From contig NC_053115.1 in NCBI RefSeq assembly GCF_010015445.1, forward strand, positions 13,159,024 through 13,223,023: a stretch of DNA of 64,000 nt, given 5' to 3'. The position numbers and the translations under genes were made by a program. This DNA comes from Perca fluviatilis (Eukaryota > Chordata > Actinopteri > Perciformes > Percidae). The notes below the pieces were generated by a model that ran no database searches, was not told the DNA's origin, and worked only from the letters and a program-made list of their open reading frames with translations. Within the stretch, counting starts at the first letter, position 1; the number at the start of each line of letters is the position of its first letter. Shown here in pieces: positions 1 through 11,661 of this stretch.

Positions 1-1347
1 CAGAGATCCCAGCCACTGAAGACTACTCTACCTTCGAAGATCTCCTTGAGGCAACAAGTAGGTCACTGCACGGGGTGGCCTCCCAGTCAAGCGCCCTCAG
101 TGCAGATGACTACGCAGAGGCAGAACTCAGAATCCTTCAGAGAACGCAATATGATAGCTTTCCAGACGAAGTCAAGTGCCTACAAACAGGGAAAGCACTT
201 CCATCCAGCAGTCGGCTCTTGTCACTTGCTCCAGAGTACGACGCCTCAAGTTACTCCATTCTGGATCAGAGAGGGTCTTTGCAGAGCTCCGACGCCAGTT
301 TTGGATCCTCCATGGCCGCGAAGTTGTGCGTCGCCATCAGAGATCCTGCCCGGAGTGCCAGAAATGGAGAGCAAAGCCTGCTATTCCTAAGATGGCTGAT
401 CTGCCCCCTTTTCGTCTCCGCCTCCTGAAGCCTCCATTTTATTCAACAGGAGTAGATTGCTTTGGCCCGTTCCACGTCAAGAGAGGTCGGGGTACAGACA
501 AGAGATGGGGAATAGTTTTCAAGTGTATGATGATGATACCGACTCGTTCCTTATGTCACTCAGAAGGTTTGTGGCTAGACGGGGAACTCCCTTCGAGCTT
601 CTCTCTGACTGTGGGACCAACTTCCGAGGGGAGCATGAGCTCAAAGCGAGTTTTGAAGCCATGTGCAAAGAGCAGCAGACCAAGATGGCCTAGCACCAGA
701 TCCGTTTCCAGTTCAACCCACCAAATGCACCTCACTTTGGTGGAGCTTGGGAGCGGGAGGTAAGATCCATTAAGGCTGCACTCTACGTCACTCTGGGAGC
801 ACAGACAGTTACCGAAGAAGTCTTGCAGACAGTTCTCGTTGAGGTAGAGGGAATCCTCAACTCCAAGCCACTGGGCTATGTGTCGACAGATGTAGCTGAT
901 GTGGATCCCGTAACTCCCAACTACCTCCTCATGGGGCGGCCAGACTCTTGGCTTCCTCAAGTGGTGTACCCTGAATCTGAGATTCTCAGTCAGAGAAGGT
1001 GGCGGCACAGTCAGGTGTTAGCTGACCAGTTCTGGACCCATTTCATACGGAACTACTTACCTTTCCTGCAGTCAAGACAGAAATGGGTGAAGGACACGGA
1101 GAACCTCACTGTTGGTACGGTGGTGATGGTAATCGACCAAAGGTTACCACGTGCACTGTGGCCCGTGGGACGAGTCACAAAGACCATTAGGAGTGTTGAT
1201 GGTAAAGTGAGGACTGCTGAGGTGCAGGTGGACAAGGGGACCTACACCAGACCAGTAGTCAAGCTCATTGAGTTGCCTGCCATCCCAGAAGATGCCTCAA
1301 TGACAGCTCCTGGGGATAGTTTAGCCTTTCTGGGAGATAATTTACAC
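1..1347 (+). pseudogene. BEL/Pao retrotransposon pol, 3' part (integrase and C-terminal domain), broken
   Basis: The window opens inside a BEL/Pao-type polyprotein. In frame order I see the end of an integrase zinc-binding region, the core with VDCFGPF (first catalytic Asp, about 455-475), SDCGTNFRG (second Asp, about 604-630) and PPNAPHFGGAWERE (Glu, about 718-755). The Pao-type C-terminal domain follows, with LTVGTVVMVID and PRALWPVGRV (823-1290). The reading frame changes between about 400 and 500, and an in-frame stop (TAG) lies at about 690, so it is no longer translatable as one protein. The order integrase then C-terminal domain then LTR fits BEL/Pao. The 5' part (gag, protease, RT) lies outside the window. 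Confidence 0.85.
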
Positions 1348-1924
1348 TGTAAATTATGGGGCGGCTGTGCAAAAGGCTCAAGTGCTGTGAGCATGGACAG
1401 AGCCTGTACAGAGTGTTTGCTCAGGCCACGCCCCCTTTTTCCAACATGTTGAGACATGCCCTGGCTTGCAGAGGAGTTGAGTTTCAGTTTATCAGTTAAG
1501 TTTCAGTTGGTGTTCGTGTGCGTCAGTGACCACAAGTAAGTTACAATTATATTATATTATGTAGATAAGTTAATATTCGCAATTTATTATCGAGTTTACA
1601 GTTAGTGACAGCCTTTATCTTCATTGTATAGCTTTATGGCATTCTTATTGTCGTTTCCGTTTTCAGGACATGTTGAGCACTGTATATTTAAGTAACTAGG
1701 GAGTTATTAGCCTCAATTGTATTTATGTTAGTTAACATTGATGTTTATTTCTGTTTCCTTTAGAACCACACTTACACTGTAAAGTGTCTAAAGATATAGT
1801 GCCTGTGCATCTGTATTTGAAAGTATATATTAAAACCTTCAAGGAATATCCCTGCCTTCCGTGTCCTGACTAGACACCCCATATCGGTGACTAATTTTCA
1901 TAACCAGTAAGAGTCCCCATTACA
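1348..1924 (+). repeat. Probable 3' LTR of the BEL/Pao element
   Basis: Directly after pol the sequence changes to non-coding DNA that starts TGTAAATTATGGGG and ends near CCCATTACA, giving the usual TG...CA ends. An ATTAAA poly(A) signal lies at about 1829. There is no second LTR in the window to compare, so the exact ends are inferred. Confidence 0.55.
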
Positions 1925-2320
1925 TCAATCCTAAAATGTCCTGCTGCCGATCCAATCTCCGTCTTCACTGTCCAAAAGGTCCAACTGGCATGAAGGTGCT
2001 ACGCATGCACGGAGCACTACTTTTTCTTTTCTGGTTTTAAAAGGCGGTTGGCATCCAGTTATATTGACGCCAACAGGATTTTAACTAGCAGATTACATAA
2101 GAAACAAATTTGAATGGGCAAATTAATTGTTTTCTTCTATTTTTACATTACATTCAGATATTTGACTTGGTCTATGATCAAATATATAGTAGACAATTAC
2201 ATACAATTCACATAAATTAATGTTTTTTAATTATATTTTAAAAATGTCATTTATAATGTGGTTGAAGACATGTTGATTCACCTTACATAATTTCAACATT
2301 GATTCATGTGTATTTACTTG

Positions 2321-2541
2321 ACCTTTTTGCAACCTTTTAGCATTAGACGGTTTAACTGTGTTTCACGGTTGAAACAACAACTGACGTTATTTCAACCACA
2401 TTTCAACATTGAAGGTTGGTCATGTGCTTGACGTTTTTACAACCATTTAGCATTAGACGTTGTTTTAACAGTGTTTCACGGTTGAAACGACAACTGACAT
2501 TATTTCAACCACATTTCAACGTTGAAAGTTGGTCATGTGCC
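2321..2541. repeat. Two tandem ~110-bp repeat units
   Basis: Two consecutive units (about 2321-2429 and 2430-2541) share the same order of segments: gacSttttt-caacc, tttagcattagacg, gtgtttcacggttgaaac, caactgac, tatttcaaccacatttcaac and ggtcatgtgc. A weaker related stretch precedes them (2255-2320). They carry short internal inverted pieces (caacg/ttgaa). The block may be the inner repeat of a non-autonomous DNA transposon; the family is not certain. The rest of 1925-2650 is AT-rich with no gene seen. Confidence 0.6.
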
Positions 2542-2670
2542 AGCTGGGGACGTCGTTCACCTACAAGAGCCGGCTCTTAGGGCTCTTGGCTCTCTCTACA
2601 CTGCCTGAGCACCGAAGGCCAACGTGTATTTTATACACTCACAAATGTAGGTACAACCTATGATTCAGCA

Positions 2671-4553
2671 GTGGATGCACTGCATGCACATTTCAGTCCA
2701 GCAATAAATGTCGTGGTGGAACGACACAAGTTCAGACAAAGAGTGCAGAGGCCGCATGAGACTGTAGCCGAGTATGTGGGCGCGCTACGTGAGTTAGCTA
2801 CAACGTGTGGATTTGCTGGGAACACAGATGAAATGATACGGGACCAACTGATTGAGCATGCTAGCTGTGTAAAAATATGTGAGAAACTGTTAGTTCAAAC
2901 TGAGGCAGATCTCACTCTGGTTGGCGTGTCAAGTGGAAGCAGCCATTGTTAAAAGCCCTTCTAGGGACAGGTGTTGCGAATTATGGCTATAAACACTGTG
3001 ATACAGGCATTGGATTGTTCTTTATGTAATAATCTATGTTTTTTGTATCTGTCCCTATTCAAATAAAAAATAAAAATCGGGCATGCCCAGACTCTAGCTT
3101 TGGAGCCACATTCTCCAGTGCACGTGGTGAAGGTGAGACCGAAACGTCCATTCAGAACCAGAGCAAAGAGCAGTTACTCCGCTGAGCCTGCAGCAGCACT
3201 GAAACAGGATCAAAGCTGGTTTAGATGTGGATCAGCAGCTCACCTGGCAAATGCTCAGGACTGCCCTGCAAGGAAAGTGACTTGCCGAAACTGCAATAAG
3301 GTCGGACACTTTTCCCGTGTATGTAAGTCCAAGCAAACCACGGCCAAGGTAGGAGAAGTGGTTATTCTGGAAATGAATACGGTGCAAATGATAGAAAATG
3401 GACAACTAGATGACAAAATTACATGCACAGTAGCCATAAATGCAAAGGCAACTTCCCATACTGTGGAGCTAGTGGTGGATACGGGATCGGCTGTGTCAAT
3501 CATTCCTGAGCACCTCTACAGAGCGCACTTCAGTGCTGTGCCGCTTGCTGAGCCAGAAAAAAAGGTTAGTGACTTACACCAAATCTGACGTTCCAGTGCT
3601 GGGTTGCCTGCCAGCTACAGTGCAGTATGCGACCATTACAGTACCAGCTACACTGTACGTCGTGAAGACGGGCACAGCTCTGCTGGTAATGGACTTATTC
3701 AGGGCACTGAGACTTTCTATTGACAACAACATCGTGCTCTCACCTGCGGGCCCAGTGACAGAGATCAGAGAGATCAAAGCCGGATCAGTGACTGGGAGAA
3801 GCTAGGTCTTGCTAAAGGTTTCATTCACCGTGTAAAAGTCAGGGAAGACGTCCAGCCTGTTCAACAAACGCTGCGGAGACTCCCACTCTCTGTTAAACAA
3901 GCTGTCTCTGCTGAATTGGAGAGATTGTTAGAAATGGATGTGATAGAGAGGATTAACGCATCTCCATGGGTATTACCCATCATTGTCACACAACAAAAGA
4001 ATGGTTCAGTGAGAATGTGCGTGGACTTTCGTGAACCAAACAAGGCTGTAGTGATGGACAGTCACCCACTTCCCCATATGGATGATCTCTTCTCTGAAAT
4101 GCGTGGAGCCACTGTGTTCTCCACCACTGATTTGGCAAATGCTTATCATCAGGTTTTACTGGCAGAGGAAAGCAGAGATATGACTGCATTTATAACTCAC
4201 AAAGGGCTCTTCAGGTTTCATCGGGTTCCATATGGACTGTGTTCAGCCCCAAGTGAGTTCTCCAAGATGATGTCTCTGGTGCTGAAAGACCTCAAGGGGG
4301 TCCAGAACTATCTGGATGATGTCATAGTTTATGGCACAGAAAAGGAGGAGCATGATCGTAACCTGCAGATGGTGCTTGCTGCGCTAAAGGAAGCCGGCCT
4401 CCAGCTCAACAATGAAAAATGCTACTTCAACCAGACCAGCCTACGGTTCCTTGGACACACCATCTCAGCCCAGGGTTTGTTGCCAGACAAAGATCACCTC
4501 AAGGCTATTACAGCTTCTCCAGCGCCTAGCGACGCCACCCCACTGCGCTCATT
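2671..4553 (+). pseudogene. Ty3/gypsy-type gag-protease-RT, decayed, first half
   Basis: Gag-like sequence (2671-2940) is followed by a nucleocapsid region with CCHC knuckles (3215-3330). The second is intact (CRNCNKVGHFSRVC); the first has Trp in place of its leading Cys (WFRCG). A retroviral-type protease with VDTGSAVSIIP lies at 3475-3510. After a frameshift near 3560 the reverse transcriptase runs 3916-4553, with VDFREPNK, FSTTDLANAYHQ and the active site NYLDDVIVYG at about 4306. The sequence is cut at 4553 by a LINE and resumes at 7082. Gag is also broken at about 2941-3085. No 5' LTR is recognisable upstream. Several frame breaks make this a dead copy. Confidence 0.85.
2941..3085 (+). 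mobile_element. Possible short LINE 3'-end insertion inside gag
   Basis: Between gag and the nucleocapsid region there are about 145 bp of non-coding sequence. It contains a stretch like fish LINE 3' ends (ggacaggtgt ... gtctgtccctattcaaat-type) and finishes in an A-rich tail (aaataaaaaataaaaa). The position and A-rich end suggest a heavily 5'-truncated LINE. I did not find a clean target duplication. Confidence 0.4.
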
Positions 4554-5870
4554 TAGTTTAGTTTATTTGTTTATCTCGAACTATCAACAATGTTGCAAAA
4601 CATAAAAACATAAGATAAAACACAAACAATCAGAATCTAACTAAAACAACAACAACAAAAAAGAAAAAATATAAAAACGATTTGTTCAAGAAGGAGCAGG
4701 CAGAAGCAAATAGCTTATTTGGACCTGCCCCTTATTTCCCAAAATGATATTATACAAAGTAAAATAGATATGCAAATATAGCATACAATCTTTCAGTCTT
4801 ACAGTAATTTACAACAATACAATAATATACAACAATACCATTAAATTACAAATTACAATCCTCTGTTTCAGTTTATTCATTTCTGTATTGATCAAGTAAT
4901 GATGTCTTTAATCTATTTTTGAACTGAATGATATTATGGCTCTGTTTGATATCATTGTTCAGTCCATTCCATAAGGTCAGCCCACAAACTGAAACACACA
5001 TGCTTTTAACAGTAGTTCGCAAGTGGTTGCTTAAACATACAATGACCTCTTAGATGATATACCACATTTCTTTCATTATACATTGTACATATGTTAAATG
5101 GTAAATTATTTTCTTTAACTTTAAACATAAATTGAGCAGTTTTAAATGTAACACTTTCCATAAATTTCAGCAAATGTGAATTAAAGAACAAATGATTAGT
5201 GTGTTCATAATACCCGATGTGATTTATTATCCTAATTGCTCTTTTTTGCAATGCACACATTTTTTTCAAGTTTTTTTTGTAAGTATTTCCCCAAACTTCC
5301 ACACAATATAACATATATGGTACAATAAGGGTGCAGTACAGAGTATTTAATGTATTTTTGTTCAAGATGTATCTAGTTTTACTCAATATACCAATACTCC
5401 TGGCCATCTTTGTGCACAAATATTTAATGTGTGGCTTCCAGCAGAGTTTATGGTCAAGAACAACACCCAGAAATTTATTTTCGTAGACTCTTTCAATTGT
5501 TTCATTATCAATTACCATTGTAACATCTCTATTTATAGTACGATTTCCGAATATCACAAATTTAGTTTTGTTCAAGTTTAAAGATAACTTATTTGAATCA
5601 AACCATAGTTTTAATTTATTCATTTCATTAGTGACCATTTCCAGCGTCTGCTGCAAGTTATCCCCACAACCAAAAATATTTGTGTCATCTGCAAAAATAG
5701 TAAATTTTAGTACATGTGATGATTTCCAGATATCATTTAAGTAAAGGATAAACAATTTGGGGCCTAAAACTGACCCCTGTGGAACTCCACAAGAAATATT
5801 AAGACTCGTTGACCAGTGATTACCCATTTGAACAAACTGACTCCTGTTTTCAATCTAGTTTTTTATCCAG

Positions 5871-6089
5871 TTAACCCTTGTGTTGTCTACCCATCAACCT
5901 TGAAAAAAACACTTTTTTTTCGACGTTTTTTGACGCTTTTTTTTTACAGTTTGTTTTTGCTTTTTCCAACATTTTAAATTGTTAAATTTTTCTTCTACAC
6001 ATTTTCAGCATTTATTTCTATGTCCCATATTTTCTGATATAAAACAAAAATTTAAAACGGGTCAAAGTGACCCGTAGTCAACACAGGCC
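5871..6089. mobile_element. piggyBac-like MITE (TTAA type) inside the LINE
   Basis: The LINE RT protein is interrupted between GIRG (about 6095) and the following WIKN segment (about 5865). The insert begins TTAACCCTTGTGTTGTC and ends with the degraded complement (GTCAACACAGG), and has inner GGGTCA/TGACCC words. The same terminal motif occurs at 31464 and 39203. The TTAA at the left edge is the target typical of piggyBac-like elements. The right TTAA is not intact. Confidence 0.65.
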
Positions 6090-6472
6090 ACACCTCTTAT
6101 GCCATACCTTTCCAATTTTTTTAACATGATTTTGTGATCAACAGTATCAAAAGCTTTTTTTAAATCTATGAAAACCCCCACTGCATAGTTTTTTTTTTCA
6201 ATACAATTTGATAATCTTTCAACTAACTCAATAAGTGCCATAGACGTTGATCTACAAGATCGGAATCCATACTGAATATCACTTAGTAAATTTTTTTATC
6301 AATGAAGTTATCTAGCCTTTTGACAAATATTTTTTCAAGTATTTTTGAGAGCTGTGAAAGCAGAGATATTGGTCTATAGTTATTGAAAATATGTGAGTCA
6401 CCAGATTTATACAATGGGATTACTTTAGCTACTTTCATCTTATCAGGAAATACTCCTGTTTTAAATGATAGA

Positions 6473-6475
<3 letters not shown>

Positions 6476-6530
<55 letters not shown>
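6476..6530. repeat. (TA)n microsatellite
   Basis: A nearly uninterrupted AT/TA run sits within the LINE RT reading frame. It creates artificial Tyr-Ile open frames on both strands. Confidence 0.95.
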
Positions 6531-6533
<3 letters not shown>

Positions 6534-7081
6534 AGTGGGTCAACAATCCTGTCTATTCCTTTTTTTAATATAGACATATCAATGTCTTCACAATCTTTGG
6601 AAGTTTTATTATTACATTTATTTACAATCTCTATAATTTCCCTGCCTTCTACAGTTCCCAAAAACAATGAATATGGGTTATTGTCCACATGGTCCATCAC
6701 AAAGTAATTCGTCCCTGTGTAATTTATGTCTTTGGCCAAATTAGGACCCACATTAACAAAGTAATTGTTGAATCTGTCAACCACTTCATTTATATTTGAC
6801 CACGTCTTGTCATTCTCCTTAAAGTTTTCCGGATAATACATTTTATTAAGTCCTTTAGTAATAATTGCATTTAATGTATTCCATGTTCCTTTAACATTAT
6901 CTTTGTTATTTTCTAGTAATTTGTTATAATAATCCTTCTAACGTACCCTCATTATGGTAGTTAATTTATTTTTATATTTCTTATATTTTAACTCAGATTC
7001 TTTCATTCTATATTTTATGAAATTCCTATAAAGGGTATTCTTTTTTTTACAGGCATTTTGAATTCCTTTGGACATCCAGGG

Positions 7082-8992
7082 TCATTCCTGGGGCTCACAG
7101 GATGGTATGCAAAATTTGTGCAAAACTATACATCTCTGGTGGAGCCCATGCAAGACTGCCTGCGTGACGACACATTCCAGTGGACGGCAGCAGCACAGTC
7201 AAGCTTTGACACGGTCAAGACTCGCATCGTAACCAGTTCAGCGCTATCCGTCTTTGACCCCAGCCTTCCTACAATTGTGTCTACAGATGCTTCGGATTAT
7301 GGTCTGGGGGCCATACTGACACAAATGCACTCTGATAACACGGAGCGCACAGTTGCTTTTGCCTCACGTTCACTTACCCCTGCTGAATAGAAATACTCCA
7401 TTCTAGAAAAGGAGGCTTTAGCCTGTGTGTGGGCAGCGGAAAAGTGGAGGACTTTCTTATGGGGGACAAGATTTACACTGCATACAGATCACCAGGCTCT
7501 GACCACACTGCTACACACAAAAGGACTTGGGTGTGCAGGAATGCATATTGCCCGGTGGTCTGCCAGACTTCTTTGCTTCACGTATGACGTGGTGTATTGT
7601 ACAGGAGCACAAAACTATGCTGCTGACTGTCTCTCCCGTTTGCCTCTGCTGGACACAGAACTGAAAGCTCTTTCGGTGAAGAACTTCGCTGTGGCATGTG
7701 AGGCATGCCCAGAGCTTACTGCCATCAGGGCACAGATGAAAAAGGGGTGGCCTAAAACGGCAAAGTCTCTACCTGCAGTGCTCAAACCCTACTTTGCTAC
7801 TAGAGATGAACTCTCAGTCCAAGATGTGACAATATACAGGGACCCTCACCGATGGCTAGTGTCTGTGGCCCTGAGAAAACAGCTGGTGGACCTGGCACAT
7901 GAAACTCACCAGGGTGTTGTGCACACCAAGCAGAGGCTGCGTGACTTATACTGGTGGCCCGGCATGGATATGTGGGTGCAGGACAGCATTAGTGCACGTG
8001 TGACTTGCCAGATGAATGATAAAAGCGCTAAGACGCATTTTGCCCCACTTCAGACAGTTTCCCTGCCAGACGGTGCATGGCAGAAAGTGGGAATCGAACG
8101 ATCGAACCATTCGAGTCAGTGAACTGGGACTGCCGCTATGCGGTGACGCTGATTGACTATTACACAAAGTAGCCGGAGGTGGCTTTTACACACTCAATCA
8201 CAGCCACGGCTGTCACCACCTTCCTTCCCGCTTCGGCAACCCCATAGAACTCATTAGTGATAATGGGACGCAGTTTACTTTGAGCGAGTTCGCAGAATTT
8301 CTGGCAGTGAGGGACATTACACACAGGAAAGTGTCCTTGTATTATCCACAAGCAAACAGAGCCATTGAACGCTGGAACCGCATTCTCAAAGAGACACTTC
8401 TTACTGCCGAGCAGGAGAGAAAACCATGGAAACCATTGATACAGGATTTCGTGCTCACGTACCGTGCATCTCCACACAATACAACAGAAGTGTCACCATA
8501 TGAACTCATGTTCAACAGGAAAATGCGCACAAAGGTGAACATCGGTCCAGCAAGCAAATCTACTCTACTGACAGAGAAGCAACTGCGCAACCGTGTCACC
8601 TCTAAACAAAATGCATCAAAAGCTTACACAGATGTTAGGAGAGGTGCACAAGTACCAAAGATCAAAGAGGGAAGCCTAGTAAGAGTACGGAAACCCTTCC
8701 ATGTCAAGAAAGGACTGTCAAAGTTCCATAGACCTGCCAGGGTGGTACGGAGAGCTGGTGCAAATGCGTATGTGCTGGAAGACGGACGCACCTGGACGCT
8801 ACTCATCTATCTCTGGTCCCTGACAGTGTAACAGACCCCATTGACAGTTCTGTTCCGGTACCTGTGCCGGGACCTGCACAAATTCTGGATGTTCCAGTAC
8901 CTGAGTGGGGACCTGCACAACGGCCGGATGTGAACGTGCGGATGTCTGCCAGGGTCAGGAAGAAGCCTGCATGGATTAGTGATTATGTACAT
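7082..8992 (+). pseudogene. Ty3/gypsy pol, second half (RNase H, integrase, chromodomain-like tail region)
   Basis: This continues the RT at 2671-4553. It begins FLGLTGWYAKFVQNY, the connection region that follows RT. RNase H is visible as STDASDYGLGAIL (7280-7320) and TLHTDHQAL (7476-7500). An in-frame TAG at 7388 breaks it just after SRSLTPAE. The integrase zinc-binding part (HETHQGV ... LYWWPGM, 7890-7975) is readable, then several frame breaks and stops damage the core (8090-8280). The core resumes with SLYYPQANRAIERWNR (Glu region, about 8335-8385) and the C-terminal beta-barrel region (PFHVKKGLSKFHRPARVV, about 8690-8745). It is non-functional. Confidence 0.85.
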
Positions 8993-9033
8993 TAATCCTT
9001 CTCATGGCCTTTGGGGGGGAAACTAAGAGGGAA

Positions 9034-9536
9034 TGACAATGAAAGTAAAAAAAAAAAAAAAAAAAAGAGGACATTGAAATCGTGACTGGAAGAAAACTAT
9101 AATTGGAATGCTGTTTTGCTTGTGAAATTGTTTTTTAATTCCGCTTAAGTTTAAAGCTTCTGTTAGAAGTGTGATATACATAATGTTGCACGCTATAGCT
9201 GTTAAATTGATACTCTTATTGGAAAGAAGAGGATGCTAATGTTAAGTACGAAAAAGGAAACCTTTAAGTTTGCATTATATTACAGCCGAGGTCTAAGTGA
9301 TTTAAGAGACGGCGTATTCATTTTTATTTTACCTGGTAATCTTCCTAAACAAGAGTGGAAATATGTTGTGTATTGAGTTACGGCTTAACCACTAGAGGGC
9401 GCTGTAGACCACAATACATTGTACTGGATGTTGGTAAGAACGGTGAAGAAGAAGAAGAAAATAAAGAAAAAGAAGTTAAGTTGGTGCTAGCTTGACAGTC
9501 TCGTCTGTTCTGCTGTGGATTATCTGATACATAACA
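9034..9536 (+). repeat. Probable 3' LTR of the gypsy element
   Basis: A purine-rich tract (gggggggaaactaagaggga, about 9013-9032) follows pol and is a good polypurine tract. The following ~500 bp start with TG (9034) and end ATAACA. An A-run lies at 9047-9066, and AATAAA-like signals in an A/G-rich stretch occur at about 9450-9470. No 5' copy is available for comparison, so the limits are inferred. Confidence 0.5.
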
Positions 9537-9974
9537 CAGAGTTAAAACCACACGTATAACCAAACAGAAACAGGCAGAAAAGAAAGTGAATTGAATCTGC
9601 AATCTGCCAATAAATGCTCTGCTTTAACTGCCCATGCACCTGCTTACTGATTCTCTTCCATTCTGACATCAGTTGAGTTTCCTCCAGTCGTTTCCCTTCA
9701 CCAACTGAACTAAAAATACATTTAATATAAAATACCATGAATTACAAGCTTCAATCACATGCCAGATCTGCCCAAAATAGATACCCATTTATGGAATATT
9801 ATAAGGGTACTATTATACATACATAATGTTATGTCCCTATCGTGTCTAGGGGCCGAGGATGCTAACGATTAAATAAACCCGGGGGGAAACCAAGGGAAAG
9901 GTGGAAACAGTTCAACATAAAAACAAATAATGTATTGTTAAACTTAGCAAAACAACGTAAAGCAGTCTTCAACA
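9537..9974. other. No gene seen
   Basis: This AT-rich spacer lies between two LTR elements. It contains only short chance open frames. I see no recognisable element. Confidence 0.5.
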
Positions 9975-10113
9975 TGTAGTGGTGTGTGCAGTAAGCTTTG
10001 CACCCTGTTTGTTCTTGAACGCACCTTAACGAGACCAAATTAGCTCCACCCAGACCAAACCCCCTCATTAGCTGAGCTTATATAAAGCACCTGTACCATC
10101 CTGTCTGCCTCAA
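9975..10113 (+). repeat. 5' LTR fragment of a second gypsy-like element
   Basis: This ~139-bp segment begins TGTAGTGGTGTGTGCAG and includes a TATA box (TTATATAAAGCAC, about 10078). It is almost identical to 11662-11800 on the same strand. It stops after GCCTC and pol sequence begins at once, so the rest of the LTR and most of the internal region are missing. Confidence 0.75.
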
Positions 10114-10117
10114 GTAA

Positions 10118-10899
10118 TCTTTTCATACAACACCACACCCCATCAATCTACTGGTGAGTCACCTTTCTTCATGATGTTTGGACAAGATCCCCTTTTACCT
10201 GTTGACTTCCTCCTAGGAAAGATCCAAGTCCCAGAAGCAGGCAGTAGCCTACTCATGACTGGATTGTGGAGCACCAGGCCCAGCTCCAGATGGCATTTGA
10301 GGGAGCCACCAGCCACCAGGCACCTGCAAGCGGCAGCCAACCGACAAAAGGTAAATCGTGATCAAAAGGTGAAGGATGCTCCCCTGCAGGATGGACAGCT
10401 GGTTTACCTCAAGGACATGGGAGTGAGAGGCCGCGACAAAATACAAGATGTTTGGTGCTCAGAGGTATATAGGGTTCTTAGAGACCCCAAAGAAGGAGGA
10501 TATGTGTACATGATCGCTCCGGTGGATGATCCTGGTAAAGCGAGGCATGTTCACCGCTCGCTTCTGAAAGGCCAGCCTGGTCGTATGGACCTGAATGCGA
10601 CCATGGAAGCCTGCGCCCAACAAGATGAAGAACCCTTTATTGGGGAGGCAGACTCGTTCGATGGTGATTTGTGTGTGGTATGCCCTGAAATTATCCAGAC
10701 TGATGTGCCTGTAAATCCTCTATGCCCACTGATCGACCCTTCTTCACACCCTGTCAAACCCCAGCTGGCTCCTGCCACAGACCCCACAGCTGAAGAAGGA
10801 TCAGTAAGGAGGACTAGTTGTCGCACAGCGGGGAAGCACACAAACATTCACCATCTTCCCCAGGCAATGGAGAGCAGGGCGATTGGGGCATTGACATAG
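10118..10899 (+). pseudogene. Gypsy-like integrase C-terminal fragment
   Basis: The frame reads YNTTPHQSTGESPFFMMFG (about 10123-10180), the conserved end of the retroviral integrase core in gypsy elements (usual form: YN..H.STG.SPF..MFG), then LPVDFLLG. A C-terminal domain follows, with GQLVYLKD and VWCSEVYRVL, and a variable tail ends in a stop at 10899. The catalytic part of integrase and everything upstream are absent. It lies between two copies of the same LTR sequence (9975 and 11662), so it is an internally deleted element. Confidence 0.8.
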
Positions 10900-11244
10900 A
10901 TATTAATGGACCAATAGACCCCGTTGCTCTGGACGGAGACCAGTGAAGGCTATTAGAAGCACTTTTCCGGTGATGGTCAGCTTTACTGCGCAGCCTCCAA
11001 CTGACAGAGACAGCGTAAATGTGACGTGAGCAACGTGTCTGAAAGTTGTAAGTCTTCTGGTAGCTGTGCCGAGAGAAATCTCAATCATTCCCAATCTTAC
11101 AGAGACGGAGAGTGTAGGTATATGTAAGGAGATAACATAGGCACAGGCTAATTATTGCTAACTAACATGCTAGTTAACATTAGTAATTAAACCTAAACAG
11201 CTAACGTAAGTCGAAACTGCCTGCGAGCTTCTCCTGTACTATAC

Positions 11245-11455
11245 GGTAATTCCTCTACTATGCGACAGTAAGTCTCGTGGTTATGACACAATCGTTAGCC
11301 TATTTTTACAAAAACGTCTGCTACGGAGCCATAACGTGAGATACAAGGTAATGGAGCCTTTTCTACGTTGTTGTGTTTCTTTCGAACTAAACAATGGACA
11401 AATCGAGTCTTTAAACGCTTCGGATGTAAAGTTATTCTCAGTCAAGTGACGTAAA
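11245..11455 (+). repeat. Dispersed repeat, copy A
   Basis: About 210 bp matches 16098-16305 on the same strand with scattered changes. Shared words include ggttatgacacaatcgttag, gctacgg-gccat-acgtgag, tacaaggtaatggagcctttt and aacaatggacaaa. This copy lies in the internal region of the second gypsy-like element. The family is not recognised. Confidence 0.7.
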
Positions 11456-11661
11456 AAAAAAATGGCGGTAAGCGGAATGCTAACAGGAGGTGATGGCCAG
11501 TTAGCAACAAAATGGCGCCATGATGGCTCGAGTTCTGAAGCGAAGCTTACCCCCTTGGATTGGGGCTACGGTCTTCCAGGTACCTGTAGTTGAGACAGCT
11601 GTTTTTAGACCTTGGCAATAAATTAACCGTCGGGCTGACTATTCAAAAAATGGGGGTGGAT

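Larger units (their letters stand above)
4554..7081 (-). mobile_element. 5'-truncated non-LTR retrotransposon (Jockey/CR1/L2-like) inserted in the gypsy element
   Basis: On the minus strand, ORF2 is readable from the linker just before RT (PWMSKGIQNACKKKNTLYRN, about 7075-7018), through RT blocks VAKVIPLYKSGD and NYRPISLLS (about 6435-6375), FIDLKKAFDTVDH (about 6180-6140), CGVPQGSVLGP (about 5790-5760) and FADDTNIFG (the catalytic Asp pair, about 5690), to the C-terminal region ending near 5006. The 3' UTR runs to an A-rich tail made of TAAAC-like units at about 4580-4554. The endonuclease is missing, so it is 5'-truncated. The 5-bp word TCATT occurs at both borders (4549-4553 and 7082-7086) and the gypsy reading frame resumes across them. 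A TA repeat, a T-run frameshift near 6290 and a MITE disrupt the ORF. Confidence 0.85.

Noticed and set aside
5006..5827. Host reverse-transcriptase-like gene
   Set aside because: Clear truncated LINE ORF2 with frame breaks and target duplication.
6465..6546. Tyr-Ile repeat proteins on both strands
   Set aside because: Translation of a (TA)n microsatellite.
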